64,000 nt of DNA from Maliibacterium massiliense. Lineage in GTDB: Bacteria; Bacillota; Clostridia; Christensenellales; Maliibacteriaceae. A program made the position numbers and the translations under genes. Every line of letters starts with the position of its first letter. Positions within the stretch are counted from its first letter, which is position 1. The DNA is taken from assembly GCF_900604345.1 (NCBI RefSeq), contig NZ_LR026983.1:496001-560000 (forward strand), given 5' to 3'. Positions 16,208 to 26,049 of this stretch are shown piece after piece. Below the pieces are notes generated by a model. The model searched no databases and had not been told where the DNA came from. It saw only the letters and a program-made list of their open reading frames with translations.

Positions 16208-17602
16208 TTACGCTTCCTCCTCGCTGAGATCCTCTTTGGGCATGTATTCGTCCAGCAGGCTGTCGCGGATGCGCTTCAGCTCGGCACGCGGCAGCATGCG
16301 CAGCAGCTCCCAGCCGATATCCAACGTCTCTTCAATGCTGCGGTTGGTATCGTAGCCCTGGGAGACGTACTGTTCCTCAAACGCGTCGGCAAATTGGGCG
16401 TAGAGCTTATCCACGTCCGACAGCGCCGATTCGCCCAGGATCACGGCCAGCTCTTTGGCCTCCTTGCCGCGCGCGTACGCCGCAAAGAGCTGGTTCATGG
16501 TGTCCGCGTGATCCTTGCGGGTCTTGCCCTCGCCGATGCCCTTGTCCTTCAAACGGGAGAGGGAGGGCAGCACGTCGATGGGGGGCACCACGCCCAGGCG
16601 GTTGAGCTCGCGCGAGAGGATGATCTGCCCCTCGGTGATGTAGCCGGTCAAATCCGGGATGGGGTGGGTCTTGTCGTCCTCCGGCATGGTCAGGATGGGA
16701 ATCTGCGTGATGGAGCCCTTCTTGCCGCGGATGCGGCCCGCGCGCTCGTACATGCTGGCAAGGTCGGTGTAGAGATAGCCAGGGTAGCCACGACGGCCGG
16801 GCACCTCCTTGCGCGCGGCGGATACCTCGCGCAGGGCCTCTGCGTAGTTGGTGATGTCCGTCATGATGACCAGCACGTGCATATCCTTTTCAAAGGCCAG
16901 GTACTCCGCGGCGGTCAGCGCCATGCGCGGGGTAGCGATGCGCTCGATGGCGGGGTCGTTTGCCAGGTTCATAAACAGCACGGCGCGCTCGATGGCGCCG
17001 GTGCGTCGGAAGTCGCTGATGAAGAAGTCCGCCTCTTCAAAGGTGATGCCGATGGCGGCAAACACCACGGCGAACTTGGCGCCGTCTCCCAGCACCTTGG
17101 CCTGGCGGGCGATCTGCGCAGCCAGCTGCGCGTGCGGCAAGCCCGAGCCGGAAAACACGGGCAGCTTTTGCCCACGCACCAGGGTGTTGAGTCCGTCGAT
17201 GGCGGAAATGCCCGTCTGGATGAACTCCTCGGGATAATCCCGCGCCGCTGGGTTGATGGGCATACCGTTGGTATCCCTTCGCTCCTCGGCCAAGATGGCG
17301 GGGCCGTCGTCGATGGGCCGGCCCATGCCGTCAAAGACGCGCCCGAGCATATCCTCCGAGACCGCAAGCTCGATGCCGTGGCCCAGAAAACGCGCGCGGC
17401 TGGTTGCGATCTCCAGCCCCTGCGAGCCTTCAAAAAGCTGCACGAGCGCCTTATCTGCGTTGACCTCCAGCACGCGGCCGTTGCGGATCGAACCGTCCGC
17501 CTGTTCAATTTCCACCAGTTCGCTGTAGGTTGCGCCCTCGACGCCTTCCACCAGCATCAGCGGGCCCACGACCTCGCGAATGGTACGATATTCCTTCAAC
17601 AT
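16208..17602 (-). CDS. atpB: V-type ATP synthase subunit B
   Basis: The 464-residue regulatory subunit starts [21 protein letters not shown]. It has the nucleotide-binding fold but, as expected for B, no classical P-loop: the region reads '[20 protein letters not shown]'. 'SGSGLPHNQLA'-type sequence and '[20 protein letters not shown]' are family hallmarks. It alternates with A in the catalytic hexamer. Spacing to atpA is 17 bases. Confidence 0.98.
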   Translation of the reverse strand: MLKEYRTIREVVGPLMLVEGVEGATYSELVEIEQADGSIRNGRVLEVNADKALVQLFEGSQGLEIATSRARFLGHGIELAVSEDMLGRVFDGMGRPIDDGPAILAEERRDTNGMPINPAARDYPEEFIQTGISAIDGLNTLVRGQKLPVFSGSGLPHAQLAAQIARQAKVLGDGAKFAVVFAAIGITFEEADFFISDFRRTGAIERAVLFMNLANDPAIERIATPRMALTAAEYLAFEKDMHVLVIMTDITNYAEALREVSAARKEVPGRRGYPGYLYTDLASMYERAGRIRGKKGSITQIPILTMPEDDKTHPIPDLTGYITEGQIILSRELNRLGVVPPIDVLPSLSRLKDKGIGEGKTRKDHADTMNQLFAAYARGKEAKELAVILGESALSDVDKLYAQFADAFEEQYVSQGYDTNRSIEETLDIGWELLRMLPRAELKRIRDSLLDEYMPKEDLSEEEA

Positions 17603-17619
17603 GCCTAACGTGTCCTCCC

Positions 17620-19386
17620 TTAAGCCAGTGCGTTCATTTCGCTCTGCAGCTGCACCTGCACCTTGGCAAAGCTAGCGGCAACCTCATCCTCCGGCACATA
17701 GCGCAGCCGGCCGATGGCCTCGCGCACCGGCAGCGCGATGATGCGCGCGTAATCCGCGCCGCGCTCCAGCGCCGCCTGCCCCAGGCGCTGAAAATCCAGA
17801 ATCATCTTGAGCATGCCCTGCTGCTTTGCCAGCGAGGCGTAGGTGTCGATCTCGTGGAACGCGTTTTGGTGCAGGTAATCCTCGCGGATGGAGCGAGCCA
17901 CCTCCAGCGTGAGGCGGTCGCGCAGGCTCAGCGCGTCGATGCCCACCAGCTGCACGATCTCGTTGAGCTGGGCCTCCTGCTGCAGCACGCGCAGCGCCTC
18001 GGCGCGCATGTTCATCCAGTCCGCGTCGATGTGCTCGTTGAACCAGTCCGCCAGGCGGTCCTCGTAGAGCGAGTAGCTCTCCAGCCAGTCAATGGCGGGG
18101 AAATGGCGGCGGTAAGCCAGGCTTGCAGACAGGCGCCAGAACACCTTGACGATGCGCAGCGTCGCCTGCACCACGGGTTCGGAGAGATCGCCACCCGGGG
18201 GCGACACCGCGCCGATGGCCGTGACCGCGCCCACGCGTTCGCCCTGGCCGTCCCTGCAGACCACCAGGCCTGCGCGCTCGTAGAACTCCGCCAGGCGGCT
18301 GGACAGGTACGCGGGGTACCCCTCCTCGCCGGGCATCTCCTCCAGGCGGCCGCTCATCTCGCGCAGCGCCTCCGCCCAGCGGCTGGTGGAATCCGCCATG
18401 ATGGCGACTTTGTAGCCCATATCTCGGAAATACTCCGCAATGGTGATGCCCGTGTAGATGGACGCCTCGCGCGCCGCCACCGGCATATCCGAGGTGTTGG
18501 CGATCAGCACCGTGCGCTTCATCAGCGGCTCGCCGGTGCGGGGATCCTTCAATTCGGGGAACTCCATCAGCACGTCCGTCATCTCGTTGCCGCGCTCGCC
18601 GCAGCCCACGTAGACGATGATATCCGCGTCCGCCCACTTGGCCAGCTGGTGCTGCACCACCGTCTTGCCGCTGCCGAACGGCCCGGGCACGGCAGCCACG
18701 CCCCCCTTGGCAATGGGGAAGAACGTGTCGATCACGCGCTGCCCCGTCACCATCGGCTCGCTGGGCGCGAGTTTGCGGGCATAGGGACGTCCACGCCGCA
18801 CCGGCCAGCGCTGCATCAGCGTCAGCTCCAGCATGGCGCCGTCATCGGTTTTGAGGCGGTATACCGTATCGTCCACGGTGTAGTCCCCCTCTTCGATCGC
18901 CTCGATGGTGCCCGAAAGCGTGGGCGGCACCATGATGTGGTGCGCCACCGGCACCGTCTCCTGCACGGTGCCCACGATATCGCCGCCGCAGACGCGGGTG
19001 CCCGCCGTCACACTGGGCACAAAGTGCCATTCGCGCGCGCGGTCCAGCGCAGGCGCCTCCACGCCGCGGGCGATATTATCCCCCGTCATCTCGCGAATGG
19101 CTACAAGCGGGCGCTGAATGCCATCGAAAATGGACTCGATCAGGCCGGGGCCCAGCTCCACCGAGAGGGGCATGCCCGTGGATTCCACCGGCTCGCCCGG
19201 CCCCAATCCTGCCGTCTCCTCGTAGACCTGAATCGACGCCATGTCGCCGCGAAGCTCGATAATCTCACCAATCAAACGCTGGTTGCTGACGCGCACCACG
19301 TCGTACATTTTGGCATTGGCCATGCCCGAGGCGACGATCAGCGGGCCGGAAACCTTGACGATTTTGCCTTGTATCATGGGTTTCAT
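17620..19386 (-). CDS. atpA: V-type ATP synthase subunit A (catalytic)
   Basis: The 588-residue catalytic subunit starts [20 protein letters not shown]. The P-loop is '[13 protein letters not shown]', the catalytic Glu region '[15 protein letters not shown]' and the adenine-binding '[19 protein letters not shown]' are intact, and the V/A-specific insertion after the N-terminal barrel is present. Its ATG overlaps the atpF stop in ATGA, pointing to translational coupling. It hydrolyses or makes ATP in the soluble head. Confidence 0.98.
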   Translation of the reverse strand: MKPMIQGKIVKVSGPLIVASGMANAKMYDVVRVSNQRLIGEIIELRGDMASIQVYEETAGLGPGEPVESTGMPLSVELGPGLIESIFDGIQRPLVAIREMTGDNIARGVEAPALDRAREWHFVPSVTAGTRVCGGDIVGTVQETVPVAHHIMVPPTLSGTIEAIEEGDYTVDDTVYRLKTDDGAMLELTLMQRWPVRRGRPYARKLAPSEPMVTGQRVIDTFFPIAKGGVAAVPGPFGSGKTVVQHQLAKWADADIIVYVGCGERGNEMTDVLMEFPELKDPRTGEPLMKRTVLIANTSDMPVAAREASIYTGITIAEYFRDMGYKVAIMADSTSRWAEALREMSGRLEEMPGEEGYPAYLSSRLAEFYERAGLVVCRDGQGERVGAVTAIGAVSPPGGDLSEPVVQATLRIVKVFWRLSASLAYRRHFPAIDWLESYSLYEDRLADWFNEHIDADWMNMRAEALRVLQQEAQLNEIVQLVGIDALSLRDRLTLEVARSIREDYLHQNAFHEIDTYASLAKQQGMLKMILDFQRLGQAALERGADYARIIALPVREAIGRLRYVPEDEVAASFAKVQVQLQSEMNALA

Positions 19387-19709
19387 CCTTCCTTGTGAAA
19401 CAGAATATCCGCACCGACGGCGCGCTCTGCATTGGCGCGCACATGGTCCATCCCGTAGCCCGTCACACCCTGGTTGCCCGATATGGGAATGATGGCGGGA
19501 AAGGGCACGTTGCGGAAACGCTCCATGGTGGAACCGATCCCGCCTGCGATGCTCTCCGTTATAAAAATCACGGCGTAGTCCTGTTTGGACAGCTGGATCA
19601 CCTGGCGGGCAGCCTCCTCGGGCGTGCGCACGTCAAAGACGTCGATCCCGAGCGTCTTGAAGCCCAGCACGGCATCCTTTTCACCGATGATCGCCATTTT
19701 CTTAACCAT
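19383..19709 (-). CDS. atpF: V-type ATP synthase subunit F
   Basis: The 108-residue product starts [21 protein letters not shown] and shows the Rossmann-like subunit F pattern '[12 protein letters not shown]' and '[11 protein letters not shown]'. It binds subunit D in the central stalk. The ATG at 19709 overlaps the atpC stop by 8 bases; a second ATG at 19697 (MAIIGEKD) is equally possible. Translation continues into atpA by an ATGA overlap. Confidence 0.93.
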   Translation of the reverse strand: MVKKMAIIGEKDAVLGFKTLGIDVFDVRTPEEAARQVIQLSKQDYAVIFITESIAGGIGSTMERFRNVPFPAIIPISGNQGVTGYGMDHVRANAERAVGADILFHKEG

Positions 19710-20709
19710 ACAGATCACGCAGCCTTTCGCGCAGCTTGTCGTTGGGGATGCCGTTGGCCTTGGCCAGGCATACCTGGCGCAGGATGCGCGCCTCGTTGTC
19801 CTTGGCGAGCATGTAGCCAAAAAGCGGGCTAAGGCCCTTGATCTGGTCGCGCTGCGTGCGCGCCACGTCCAATAGATAGTTGTCCTTCTCACACTCAAAG
19901 CGGGTCAGATGCCCATCGGCGCGCAGCGCCGCGATGCCCTTTTCTACCACGCTTTTGTAGGGCGTGCCGGCAAAGCGCGCCACAATCTCCCGCCGGCGAA
20001 GCGGTAGGCACGCCAGGATCATCCCGTGCTCCAGGCTGCCGCCGGTAAGCAGCACGCGCGCAAGCGCGCGCGCGTCTTGGCCGCGCAGCTTCATGCGCAG
20101 CATGGTCTCGATGTTGGCAAGGTCGATCTGCGCAGTGAGATAATCGCGCATAAACCCGCTGCGGCGGCTTGCCGCCACCTGGAGCGCATGCGTGAAGTAC
20201 GCCTGATCCAGCAGCACCTCAATGGCCTGCGGATCCGCCTGCGCCTCGGGCTCCTCCAGCATGCTGCGCACGCGCGCGCACGCCTCTTTCAGCGCGGCGG
20301 GCACGCCCTGGGGGTCCTCCCCCGCCACCGCCGATTTGGCAAGATCGATGTCGATCACGCCCAGCGGCGAGAGCAGATGTTTGACGTCTCCCCCGGTGAT
20401 CTCTCCCTTGAAGAGCACCTTGAGGTTGTTGATATCGTAGGGCAGGTAGAACAGGTCGCTCAGCGCCGCGTCCGGCGTCATCGATGCGATGAGCGCGCGG
20501 GTATTTTGCGTCTCCTGCCGCAGCAGCGTCTCAAAATCCACATTGGAGGCAAGCGCAGCACCACTGCCCATGCCCATCTCCTGCAGAACCTTGACGGTAT
20601 CCTCCAATCGATGCGTCTCCATGATGCGCGCAAGCTTATCCTTGGTCAACAGACGCGTCTCCAGGACGCTGATGCGCCCCATCGCGTACAGTGCGGATGC
20701 GTTGGGCAT
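19702..20709 (-). CDS. atpC: V-type ATP synthase subunit C (AC39 type)
   Basis: The 335-residue protein starts MPNASALYAMGRISVLETRLL and matches the V-ATPase C/d family: helical throughout, with 'FYLPYDINNLKVLFKG' and 'YLTAQIDLANIETMLRMK'. It is the socket joining the rotor ring to the central stalk. AAGGAGGGG lies before the ATG at 20709. Position between E and F is normal for ntp-type operons. Confidence 0.94.
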   Translation of the reverse strand: MPNASALYAMGRISVLETRLLTKDKLARIMETHRLEDTVKVLQEMGMGSGAALASNVDFETLLRQETQNTRALIASMTPDAALSDLFYLPYDINNLKVLFKGEITGGDVKHLLSPLGVIDIDLAKSAVAGEDPQGVPAALKEACARVRSMLEEPEAQADPQAIEVLLDQAYFTHALQVAASRRSGFMRDYLTAQIDLANIETMLRMKLRGQDARALARVLLTGGSLEHGMILACLPLRRREIVARFAGTPYKSVVEKGIAALRADGHLTRFECEKDNYLLDVARTQRDQIKGLSPLFGYMLAKDNEARILRQVCLAKANGIPNDKLRERLRDLYG

Positions 20710-20746
20710 GTCACCCCTCCTTCTCACTGGGAAAAAGCGCGGCTTT

Positions 20747-21343
20747 CTAGAACAGCTGGCGGACGACCTCGCCCTCCAGCGCGCCGCGTGCCTGGCTTAC
20801 GAGCGCCTCAAACGAGAGGTTGATCTCCATATCGCCGCGCACCAGCAGGAAGCCGCCTTGAAGCGATTCATCCACGCCGCCGCGCGCCACGCGGGCGCTT
20901 TTGCCCTTGAGATCCAGCTCCACGTTCACCATGCCAAACCACGCGTCGTCCAGCAATGCAGCCGCGCGGGGCGAAAGCACAAGCTTCTGCTCGCCGGCAA
21001 GCGCCGCCTCCAGCACCAGATCGCGCGCAAACGCTGCGTAGGCGTCCTTTTCCATATGGCAGAGGTAGGCGAGCGCGCCGTCAAACACCTCTGCGACGAG
21101 CTGCTGTTTTTTCTCCAGCTTGATCTTGCGCACTTCCAGCTGCGCAAGCGAGGCGTAGCGCGCCTCCTCAGCATCCGCGGCCCTCTTCCCCTGCGCAAGG
21201 ATTTCCTGGCGTATCTGGGCGACCTGCTCCTCTATGGCCTGGTCCATCTCGGCCATGCGCACCTGGGCCTGCGCGTCAATTTCCTTGGCGCGGGCCTGCG
21301 CGTCCAGCTCGATCTGGGCAATGATGCGTTGTGCACCTGACAT
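20747..21343 (-). CDS. atpE: V-type ATP synthase subunit E
   Basis: The 198-residue protein starts MSGAQRIIAQIELDAQARAKE. The first 100 residues form a long charged coiled coil and the rest a compact C-terminal domain, as in peripheral stalk subunit E. It pairs with the small stalk subunit encoded at the head of the operon. Confidence 0.92.
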   Translation of the reverse strand: MSGAQRIIAQIELDAQARAKEIDAQAQVRMAEMDQAIEEQVAQIRQEILAQGKRAADAEEARYASLAQLEVRKIKLEKKQQLVAEVFDGALAYLCHMEKDAYAAFARDLVLEAALAGEQKLVLSPRAAALLDDAWFGMVNVELDLKGKSARVARGGVDESLQGGFLLVRGDMEINLSFEALVSQARGALEGEVVRQLF

Positions 21344-21359
21344 ATCTTTTTACAACTCC

Positions 21360-21842
21360 TTAGCCCATCGGGATGCCGGACACCATCAGGAAGGAGGCCA
21401 GCAGCGCAAGCACGGCGTAGGTCTCAACCATGACGGTGAAGGTGATGGCTTTGCCCAGCGCGTCGCCGCGCTTGCCGATCATGCGGATGCCTGCCAGCGC
21501 CGCGTTGCTCTGCAGCACTGCGGAGACCAGGCCAACGATTGCAATGGGCAGGCAGGCCAGCAGCACCAGAAAGCCGTTGGTGGCCGAAACGTCCACCAGG
21601 CCGCCACCCAGCAGGCCCATCTTCTGCACCACGATGAAAGCGACAAGCAGTCCATAGATGCCCTGTGTGCCGGGCAGCGCCTCAAGCAGCAGCACCTTGG
21701 AGAACTTATCCGGCTCCTCGGATACCACGCCCGCGGCGGCCTGCGCGGCGCGGCTGACGCCGATGGACGAACCGATACCTGCCAGAATAACTGCCAAGCC
21801 CGCGCCCAGCAATGCCATCAATTGCCCGATTTGAAGATTCAT
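21360..21842 (-). CDS. atpK: V-type ATP synthase subunit K (proteolipid rotor ring)
   Basis: The 160-residue, four-helix proteolipid is a double hairpin. Residues equivalent to the sodium site of Enterococcus hirae NtpK (L61, T64, Q65, Q110, E139) are all present as L56, T59, Q60, Q111 and E140 ('EALPGTQGIYG', 'AVLQSNAAL', 'MVETYAVL'). This predicts sodium rather than proton coupling. The gene sits between I and E as usual. Confidence 0.96.
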   Translation of the reverse strand: MNLQIGQLMALLGAGLAVILAGIGSSIGVSRAAQAAAGVVSEEPDKFSKVLLLEALPGTQGIYGLLVAFIVVQKMGLLGGGLVDVSATNGFLVLLACLPIAIVGLVSAVLQSNAALAGIRMIGKRGDALGKAITFTVMVETYAVLALLASFLMVSGIPMG

Positions 21843-21908
21843 GTTTGTTCCTCCTTGTTGTACATAAAAGGATGCTTTATTTCTTATATCGTTGTGGGGG
21901 ATACCCCA

Positions 21909-23837
21909 TCAAGCGCTTTGTTTTTCCTCACTAGGGATCACCTGCACATGTTTGGTGCGGTAGGCAAGCGGCACAAAGGGGCGTCCGCCCTCTTCGAAAA
22001 ACTTGCCGAAAAACTCGATATACTGCAGGCGGCTTGCGTGCACAAACGCGCCCAGCACATTGATCAGCAGATTCAGCAGGTGGCCGGCGATGAGCACGAT
22101 CACCATAAAGAAACCACCGATGATGTTGCCCCCCATGATCGCCGCGATGCTGTTGATGACCTGGGCGATGATGCCCGTGGCCAGCCCCAACGCAAACAGG
22201 CGGGAGTAGGACAGGATATCGGAAAAATAGCTCGTGACGTTGTACAGCTCACCCAGGCCGCTCGCCAGCCGGGCAAGGGGATTCCTTTTGCCGCGCCCCT
22301 TCATCAACAGGATGCCGGCGGCACCGGCGATGGCCAGGTACGTACCCACTGTGGAAAGCCCCGGCAAAAACAGCAGGCAGGCCCCCACCAGGATCATGAT
22401 CCAGGTAATCTGGTCAAACACCGCGGCCTTCCAGTCCCTGCGGCGGAAGTTCAGATACGCGGCCGCGGCCAGACCCACAATGATCTGCACCACGCCCAGC
22501 GCAAAGCACAGTATCAGCATGCTGATGGGCTCCTCCATGGGATTAAACATCAGCGCGGGCACCGGCAGGCCAAAGAATCCGCCCATCATAATGCCCCAGA
22601 AGATCGTGGAGATGCCGCCCAGCGCGATGACTAGCATCAGCTTGCGCGTCTCGCCGCGCGGGTTGATGAACTTGACCGCCAAGAACAACACCGCCGCCAT
22701 GATCAGTCCGTAGCCCGCATCCGACATCATCATGCCGAAGAAGGCGAAGTAGAAGGGGGCCATCAGCGGGTTGGGATCCAGCGACCGCCCGTTTGGCATG
22801 GCGTACATCTCGGTGACCATCTCAAAGGGCTGCACAAACTTGTTGTTATGGAAGGTGACGGGGATCACCTCGTCCTCCTCCGCCTCGCGCACCTGGATGT
22901 AGAGCGCGTCGGTGATCTTTTCAAGCTCCTGCTGCACGCGTTCCACCTTGGCTTTGGGCAGCCACCCTTCAAGCGTAAAGGTGGACGCCGTTCGCGCAAG
23001 CGCATCGTAGGCGTCGCGGCGCTGCAGCGCCACGGCGATGGTATCTGCCAGCAGCTCCAGTTTGTCATACCCTTCGGCAAGCGCGCGCAGCTGCTGCTTG
23101 GTCTCCTCCTCCAGCGCGTCAAGCTGGCCGCGTTCCTGGGCAATGTCCTCCAGGCGCTGGCGCACCGTGCCCCGTTCAATGGGCAGCACCGCGCGGATAA
23201 ACGTGTGGCCCTGCAGCCAGGCGTTCACCGCGGGCGCATCGTCCCTGTACACCGCAAAAAAGAGGCACTCGCTCTCCTTGCGCGAGCCGATGTGCACCAT
23301 CTCGCCGTTAAAGTTTTTTTCCTCCCACTGCTGCTGGACAAGGGGCCAGGCTGCCACCGGCACCGTGCCGATGAAAATTGACGTATGGCGCGTGTCATGC
23401 ACCTGCTCGATGGGGATATCCAGCGCCTCCCAAGAGGCAAGCCGGCCGGTCAATACGTCCAGACGGGCGCGCCGCCCCTCGATTTCCCCCCGCTGCTTTT
23501 CCAGCAGCGCCACCTGCTCGGCGTCGTCAAAGGCGTGTTCGTCGTAGAGATAGTCCAGCTGCTCGGGATCAATGGCGGACGGCTGGACAAACATCCCCCG
23601 CTTGGGCGCGTATGGCTGCAACGCGCGCATGGCATCCTCCACCAGCTTTGCGCGCGCCATCAGTCGCGTGCGCGCATCCGCGCGGTGCGCCGGCGTATCC
23701 TCGGCCGCCTGCCTAGCCTCTTCACCCCGCAGGTCGATGATTTCCACACAGCCCAGCTTCTGCAGGCGGCGCACGATCGCATGCCGATCCTTTTGCAGCG
23801 CCAGCAGCGTCATGTGACGCATCTCAACGATGGCCAT
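21909..23837 (-). CDS. atpI: V-type ATP synthase subunit I
   Basis: The 642-residue subunit has a soluble, coiled-coil N-terminal half (about 1-330) and seven or eight membrane helices in the C-terminal half, with 'FAFFGMMMSDAGYGLI' opening the membrane part and 'SYSRLFALGLATGIIAQVIN' carrying the essential stator Arg. It forms the ion half-channels next to the K ring. Its start overlaps the stalk gene by 14 bases. Confidence 0.96.
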   Translation of the reverse strand: MAIVEMRHMTLLALQKDRHAIVRRLQKLGCVEIIDLRGEEARQAAEDTPAHRADARTRLMARAKLVEDAMRALQPYAPKRGMFVQPSAIDPEQLDYLYDEHAFDDAEQVALLEKQRGEIEGRRARLDVLTGRLASWEALDIPIEQVHDTRHTSIFIGTVPVAAWPLVQQQWEEKNFNGEMVHIGSRKESECLFFAVYRDDAPAVNAWLQGHTFIRAVLPIERGTVRQRLEDIAQERGQLDALEEETKQQLRALAEGYDKLELLADTIAVALQRRDAYDALARTASTFTLEGWLPKAKVERVQQELEKITDALYIQVREAEEDEVIPVTFHNNKFVQPFEMVTEMYAMPNGRSLDPNPLMAPFYFAFFGMMMSDAGYGLIMAAVLFLAVKFINPRGETRKLMLVIALGGISTIFWGIMMGGFFGLPVPALMFNPMEEPISMLILCFALGVVQIIVGLAAAAYLNFRRRDWKAAVFDQITWIMILVGACLLFLPGLSTVGTYLAIAGAAGILLMKGRGKRNPLARLASGLGELYNVTSYFSDILSYSRLFALGLATGIIAQVINSIAAIMGGNIIGGFFMVIVLIAGHLLNLLINVLGAFVHASRLQYIEFFGKFFEEGGRPFVPLAYRTKHVQVIPSEEKQSA

Positions 23838-24150
23838 ATGTACTCACAATCCTCTCTGCCACGGCCTGCTGTACCGACGGGATCTTCTCGCGCAGCACGG
23901 CATCCATGGCCTCGCACTGCAGGCGCGCCTGCTCCAGGCGGGCCTCGTAGACCTTCTGCGCCTTGGCCTGCGCCTGCACCTGCAGCGCGCGCGCCTCGCC
24001 GCGCGCCTTGGCTAGCATATCCGCCTGGCGCTGCTGGCACTGGGCCTCATGCTGCTGCAGGCGCTGCGCCGCCTGCTGCTGGGCGTCTTTGACCAGTTGC
24101 TCGGCGCGGGCCTCCGCCTCGCCTATGGCCTGCATAATTTCCGCCGACAT
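23824..24150 (-). CDS. V-type ATP synthase peripheral stalk subunit (G/H type)
   Basis: The 108-residue protein starts MSAEIMQAIGEAEARAEQLV and is almost entirely a charged, Ala/Gln-rich coiled coil. It stands first in the operon and directly before subunit I, the place of the small stalk subunit that pairs with E (called NtpF in Enterococcus, H or G elsewhere). Sequence alone would be too low in complexity to assign; position decides the call. Confidence 0.85.
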   Translation of the reverse strand: MSAEIMQAIGEAEARAEQLVKDAQQQAAQRLQQHEAQCQQRQADMLAKARGEARALQVQAQAKAQKVYEARLEQARLQCEAMDAVLREKIPSVQQAVAERIVSTYGHR

Positions 24151-24194
24151 AACATCCCTCCTCGCGAATCGTCCGCTTCGTGCTGAACGGTTGA

Positions 24195-24824
24195 TTATTT
24201 GGTGCCGAACAGGCGGTCGCCCGCATCGCCCAAACCGGGCAGGATGTAGCCGTGGTCGTTGAGGCAGTCATCCACCGCCGCGACGAAAATATCCACGTCC
24301 GGATGCGTTTCCTGCACGTGTTTGACCCCCTCGGGGGCGGCGATCAGGCACATCAGCTTGATGTTGCGCCCGCCGCGGTCCTTGATGAACTGGATGGCCG
24401 CCGATGCCGAACCGCCTGTGGCGAGCATGGGATCCACCACGATCAGCTCGCGCTCCTCTACGTCATAGGGCAGCTTGCAGTAGTACTCCACGGGCTTGAG
24501 GGTCTCCGGGTCGCGGTACAGGCCGATGTGACCCACCTTGGCTGCGGGAACCAGGCGCAGAATGCCGTCCACCATGCCCAGCCCTGCGCGCAGCACGGGC
24601 ACGATACCCAGCTTGCGGCCGGATATCACCTTGGAGGTGGTAGGGCCCATGGGGGTCTCGATATCCACATCCTCCAGGGGCAGGTCGCGCGTAACCTCGT
24701 AGGCCATCAACATCGCGATCTCGTTGAGCAGCTCGCGGAATTCCTTCACGCCAGTATCGGTTTTACGGATCATGGTCAGCTTATGCTGTACCAGGGGATG
24801 ATCCATCACGACTAGTTTCGACAT
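24195..24824 (-). CDS. upp: Uracil phosphoribosyltransferase
   Basis: The 209-residue enzyme starts [20 protein letters not shown] and makes UMP from uracil and PRPP. The PRPP loop '[17 protein letters not shown]' and the uracil-binding C-terminal '[20 protein letters not shown]' are intact. GGGAGGA lies 9 bases before the ATG. It lies 44 bases before the V-ATPase operon and 83 bases after rpiB, so the three may form one transcript; in Bacillus upp also sits directly before the ATPase operon. Confidence 0.97.
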   Translation of the reverse strand: MSKLVVMDHPLVQHKLTMIRKTDTGVKEFRELLNEIAMLMAYEVTRDLPLEDVDIETPMGPTTSKVISGRKLGIVPVLRAGLGMVDGILRLVPAAKVGHIGLYRDPETLKPVEYYCKLPYDVEERELIVVDPMLATGGSASAAIQFIKDRGGRNIKLMCLIAAPEGVKHVQETHPDVDIFVAAVDDCLNDHGYILPGLGDAGDRLFGTK

Positions 24825-24907
24825 AGGTATGTTCCTCCCAAGTATCGTATCTTTTGTAAGATGAAAGCAAACAGCGCACCGTGCCGTGCCCTGCTTGCCG
24901 ATGTACC

Positions 24908-25357
24908 CTATTTGCTGTACTTCTGCTCCAGCGCCTGGAGCTCGTCGAGGCGCTCCTGATGGCGTCCCCCCTCGTAGGCATTGCCCATAAACGCGTCTAC
25001 AATATCCAGCGCCAGGCCCATGCCCACTACACGCGCGCCCATAGTCAGCACATTTGCGTCGTTGTGCATGCGGGTCATGCGCGCGCTGAAGGTGTCGCTG
25101 CACAGCGCCGCACGCACGCCGGGCACCTTGTTTGCAGCGATACTCACGCCGATGCCTGTGCCGCAGATGATGATGCCGCGCGCGCACGTGCCCGAGGCGA
25201 CCGCCTCGGCAACAGCAGTTGCGTGCAGCACGTAGTTGGCCTTATCCGTGCTGTAGGCGCCAAAGTCCTTGACCTCGTAGCCCGCCTGCACAAGGTGCGC
25301 CTTGATGATCTCCTTCAGTTCAAAACCCGCATGGTCCGATCCTACCCCAATTGTCAC
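24908..25357 (-). CDS. rpiB: Ribose 5-phosphate isomerase B
   Basis: The 149-residue protein converts ribose 5-phosphate and ribulose 5-phosphate. All key residues are seen: D8-H9 in 'GSDHAG', catalytic C65 in '[16 protein letters not shown]' and H98-N99 in '[10 protein letters not shown]'. The start codon is GTG at 25357 with GGGGGG upstream. It leads the upp-V-ATPase run and has its own promoter. Confidence 0.95.
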   Translation of the reverse strand: MTIGVGSDHAGFELKEIIKAHLVQAGYEVKDFGAYSTDKANYVLHATAVAEAVASGTCARGIIICGTGIGVSIAANKVPGVRAALCSDTFSARMTRMHNDANVLTMGARVVGMGLALDIVDAFMGNAYEGGRHQERLDELQALEQKYSK

Positions 25358-25407
25358 AGTGCTTGCCCCCCATTGTATTGTAAAATGCCTCCAATATACT
25401 CCCGTTT

Positions 25408-25436
25408 ATTATAGCTTTGATCGGGACAAAAAGCAA
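25408..25436 (-). promoter_or_regulatory. Predicted sigma-A promoter for rpiB-upp and perhaps the V-ATPase operon
   Basis: On the minus strand TTGCTT (25436-25431) and TATAAT (25413-25408) are 17 bases apart. The start would be near 25401, about 44 bases before rpiB. No terminator is seen between rpiB, upp and the ATPase genes. Confidence 0.6.
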
Positions 25437-25551
25437 CCCAGCTATCGGTGGACACGGTTGTTTTTATGCGTCCGCCATCTGGGTGCGCCCGCGCCCATGG
25501 CGCCGCTTGCGCGCAGAGAGGCAGGCGCGCTTTGGGAGGGCGCGGGCATGT

Positions 25552-25580
25552 AAAAAGCGCGCCCCAAAAGGGGGCGCGCC
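25552..25580 (-). terminator. Terminator after the LacA-like gene
   Basis: GGCGCGCCCC and GGGGCGCGC arms around an AAAA/TTTT loop are followed on the minus strand by five T residues. Confidence 0.85.
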
Positions 25581-25597
25581 GCACGACTGCGCTTTGT

Positions 25598-26032
25598 TTA
25601 CTTGAAGTACTCGTTGACACACGCATCCATCATCGCAAGGCGGGGCGCGTGGGGGCCGCCGTCGTAGCCCGTCTCCATCCAGATGGCCACGCAGGCGCGC
25701 GCCACGGCGGGGCCGGTCACCTCGCTGCCGATGCACAGCACGTTGGTATCGTTGTGGCCGCGCGTCAGGCGGGCCGAGTACACGTCGCCGGCCTGGGCCG
25801 CCAGCACGCCGGGCACCTTGTTGCAGATGATCTGCGTGCCCGCGCCGCTTGCGTCCATGAGGATGGCGCGATCCGCCTTGCCTGCGGCAATCGCCTCGGC
25901 GGCCTCCAGGGCGATCTGGTCAAAGCGCGCGGTGTCCAGCAGAACGACCTCGTGGCCCATGCCCCTGACCTGGTTTGCAATATCTTCCTTCATGGCGAAG
26001 CCGCTGCCGTCTGCGCCTACAATCACTTTCAT
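25598..26032 (-). CDS. LacA-like subunit of a RpiB/LacAB family sugar-phosphate isomerase
   Basis: The 144-residue protein starts MKVIVGADGSGFAMKEDIAN. It keeps the RpiB fold ('NKVPGVLAAQ', 'GHNDTNVLCIGSEVTG') and the His-Asn pair (H93-N94), but the catalytic Cys position is D60 in 'ILMDASGAG', as in LacA of galactose-6-phosphate isomerase ('DAYGAG' type). It therefore cannot be a self-sufficient RpiB. It lies 17 bases after the LacB-like gene and both share a promoter and terminator. The substrate is unknown; no tagatose pathway genes are near. Confidence 0.82.
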   Translation of the reverse strand: MKVIVGADGSGFAMKEDIANQVRGMGHEVVLLDTARFDQIALEAAEAIAAGKADRAILMDASGAGTQIICNKVPGVLAAQAGDVYSARLTRGHNDTNVLCIGSEVTGPAVARACVAIWMETGYDGGPHAPRLAMMDACVNEYFK

Positions 26033-26049
26033 CGCTCGTATTCCTCCTC

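Noticed and set aside
13001..17608. A 1535-codon open frame on the plus strand
   Set aside because: It runs antisense to a QueG-like gene, a GH18 gene and two V-ATPase genes, and its product is a His/Arg/Gln-rich string with no domain. It is a by-product of GC-rich codon use on the other strand.
17530..19398. A 622-codon plus-strand frame
   Set aside because: It is the mirror of atpA; the sequence is His/Arg-rich and has no family resemblance.
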